From contig JACRCA010000306.1 of NCBI GenBank assembly GCA_016234425.1, positions 1 to 6,488 on the forward strand: a stretch of DNA of 6,488 nucleotides, in the 5' to 3' direction. Positions 5,519 through 6,488 of this stretch are shown piece by piece. How positions within the stretch are numbered: the first letter of the stretch is position 1; the number at the start of each line of letters is the position of its first letter. This DNA comes from Deltaproteobacteria bacterium. Its GTDB lineage: Bacteria > Desulfobacterota > SM23-61. The translations under genes and the position numbers were made by a program. Below the pieces are notes generated by a model. That model saw nothing but the letters and a program-made list of their open reading frames with translations, ran no database searches and had not been told where the DNA came from.

Positions 5519-6488
5519 ATGAAGGAGAACCCGACGGAAGATCGGGCAACGGGTAAATCCCCCGTGATTCCCCCATCTGGGCCGCTCGAATTGCGTAGAG
5601 ATGTGACGGTTTGGGGCTCCTATATGTGGGGTTTTGCTGACGTGGGGGCTGATACTTACGTGGCTTTGGGCCTGGTGATGGCCTATGCCCAGGGGGCGAC
5701 GGGCCTGGCTTTTGCCTTGGCGGGTTTAGTTTATATCATGATCGGCCTGGCCTATACAGAGTTGGCTTCGGCCTATCCTGTCGCTGGAGGGGGACCTTAT
5801 TTTGCCCTGCGGGGACTGGGAGATTTTTGGGGATTCGTGGCGGGATCAGCCCTCCTTCTGGACTATACGATTGACATCGCCCTTTTCGCTACAGCTTCTG
5901 CGGGTTACCTGAACTTTTTTCTGCCTGTTCTCTTTGGGTTCGGCATCGAACGATTTTTAATGGACATTGGTCCTTTTACCAAAGTGAATCCAGTCTGGTG
6001 CCTGGAGACGTTAATCCTCATTGCCATTCTCATCTGGCTGAATATTCGCGGGGTGAGAGAGTCCTCTCTTTTGAATGAGATCATCGGGGTGGTGGTCATT
6101 CTGACCGAATCGAGCCTGATCATTCTGGGATTTCTTTTCGCCTGGAAACCTGAATTGCTGGTCCACCAATGGCAGAATCAATTTCCTTCCCTCAATGACT
6201 TCATGTACGGCTCTTCGCTCGCCATTATCTCTTTCGTTGGCCTGGAGTCTATATCCCAGGCCGCTCAGGAGACGCGCCGGCCAGCCACCATTGTTCCTCG
6301 AACTTCCCTCTCTCTCATCTTCACGGTCTTTATATTCGCAGTTTCCTTCTCTGTTCTGGGGCTCGGGGTTTTGCCCTGGCAAGATTTTAAGACCCATATG
6401 GACAATCCTGTGGCCATCCTGGCCAAGGCAATTCCTTACGTAGGTTTGGTGGCTGGGCCTTTTGCCGCTCTTTTAGGGGCGCTGATCC
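5519..6488 (+). CDS. APC-superfamily amino acid/polyamine-type permease (C-terminus beyond window)
   Basis: Inner-membrane secondary transporter of the amino acid-polyamine-cation superfamily; 323 codons are visible and the frame is open at the window edge, against a usual length of about 430-550. After a polar N-terminal tail (1-30) come helix 1 (GSYMWGFADVGADTY, 33-47), helix 2 ending in YTELASAYPVAGGGPY (79-94), a helix 3 region with LLDYTIDIA (113-121), further helices near 158-177 and 184-206, and the superfamily hallmark S-F-V-G-L-E243 followed by E251-T-R-R-P and IVPR (258-261), then helices near 262-282 and 304-323. Helix 1 has G-F-A-D-V-G-A-D-T-Y where amino acid permeases usually have a Gly-rich G-x-G-I-G-like substrate loop, so the substrate may be atypical. 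I chose ATG 5519-5521, with GAGAGG 11 nt upstream; GTG 5564 and GTG 5603 are later in-frame options without better ribosome sites. It is divergent from the MgtE_N/CBS gene. The substrate cannot be told. Confidence 0.9.
   Translation, partial: MKENPTEDRATGKSPVIPPSGPLELRRDVTVWGSYMWGFADVGADTYVALGLVMAYAQGATGLAFALAGLVYIMIGLAYTELASAYPVAGGGPYFALRGLGDFWGFVAGSALLLDYTIDIALFATASAGYLNFFLPVLFGFGIERFLMDIGPFTKVNPVWCLETLILIAILIWLNIRGVRESSLLNEIIGVVVILTESSLIILGFLFAWKPELLVHQWQNQFPSLNDFMYGSSLAIISFVGLESISQAAQETRRPATIVPRTSLSLIFTVFIFAVSFSVLGLGVLPWQDFKTHMDNPVAILAKAIPYVGLVAGPFAALLGALI

Noticed and set aside
5370..5576. 68-codon minus-strand open frame in the divergent region
   Set aside because: No Shine-Dalgarno, Pro/Lys/Ser-rich low-complexity product, overlaps the start of the permease on the opposite strand and the candidate promoters.
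6011..6397. Minus-strand open frame of 128 codons antisense to the APC permease
   Set aside because: Highly polar, repetitive composition (Asn/Glu/Arg-rich) is the expected shadow of a hydrophobic membrane gene; the sense frame carries clear APC motifs.

Overview
The window reads as ordinary bacterial chromosome: dense genes, short gaps, good Shine-Dalgarno sites and no mobile-element, phage, CRISPR or RNA-gene signature. The gene mix (acyl-CoA dehydrogenase, an M23 peptidase with a single N-terminal anchor, an NRAMP-type transporter beside a PRC-barrel/MgtE_N/CBS protein, an APC permease) would suit a Gram-negative anaerobe such as a Desulfobacterota (former Deltaproteobacteria) member. That placement is inference from gene style only.

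Layout. Positions 1-2633 (minus strand) hold what looks like one transcription unit, read right to left: a membrane-anchored M23 murein peptidase, then dtd (D-aminoacyl-tRNA deacylase, overlapping the peptidase stop by 4 nt), then, after 40 nt, an acyl-CoA dehydrogenase that runs off the left edge. A plausible sigma70-type promoter lies at 2721-2750. Positions 2762-5333 (minus strand) hold a two-gene unit: a soluble protein with PRC-barrel-like segments, an MgtE_N domain and a CBS pair, then, after 28 nt, an 11-helix NRAMP-family transporter. Positions 5334-5518 are a short divergent regulatory region. From 5519 to the right edge (plus strand) lies the N-terminal three quarters or so of an APC-superfamily permease.

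The most interesting part is the two-gene unit. The transporter lacks the transition-metal signature of NRAMPs: DPGN in helix 1 is D-A-G-G, and the M-P-H of helix 6 is A-P-W, so the metal-site Met is replaced by Ala. That pattern fits the NRAMP-related magnesium transporter (NRMT) branch. Its partner carries the cytosolic Mg2+-sensing part of MgtE (N domain plus CBS pair) without the MgtE membrane channel. Together they suggest a magnesium system in which an MgtE-type sensor, made as a separate soluble protein with an added PRC-barrel region, regulates an unrelated NRAMP-fold transporter. This is inference from sequence and gene order.

Second points of interest are the M23 peptidase, whose usual H-x-H zinc/catalytic motif reads H-L-D, and the unusual start region of the same gene, where a perfect Shine-Dalgarno lies inside the annotated reading frame.
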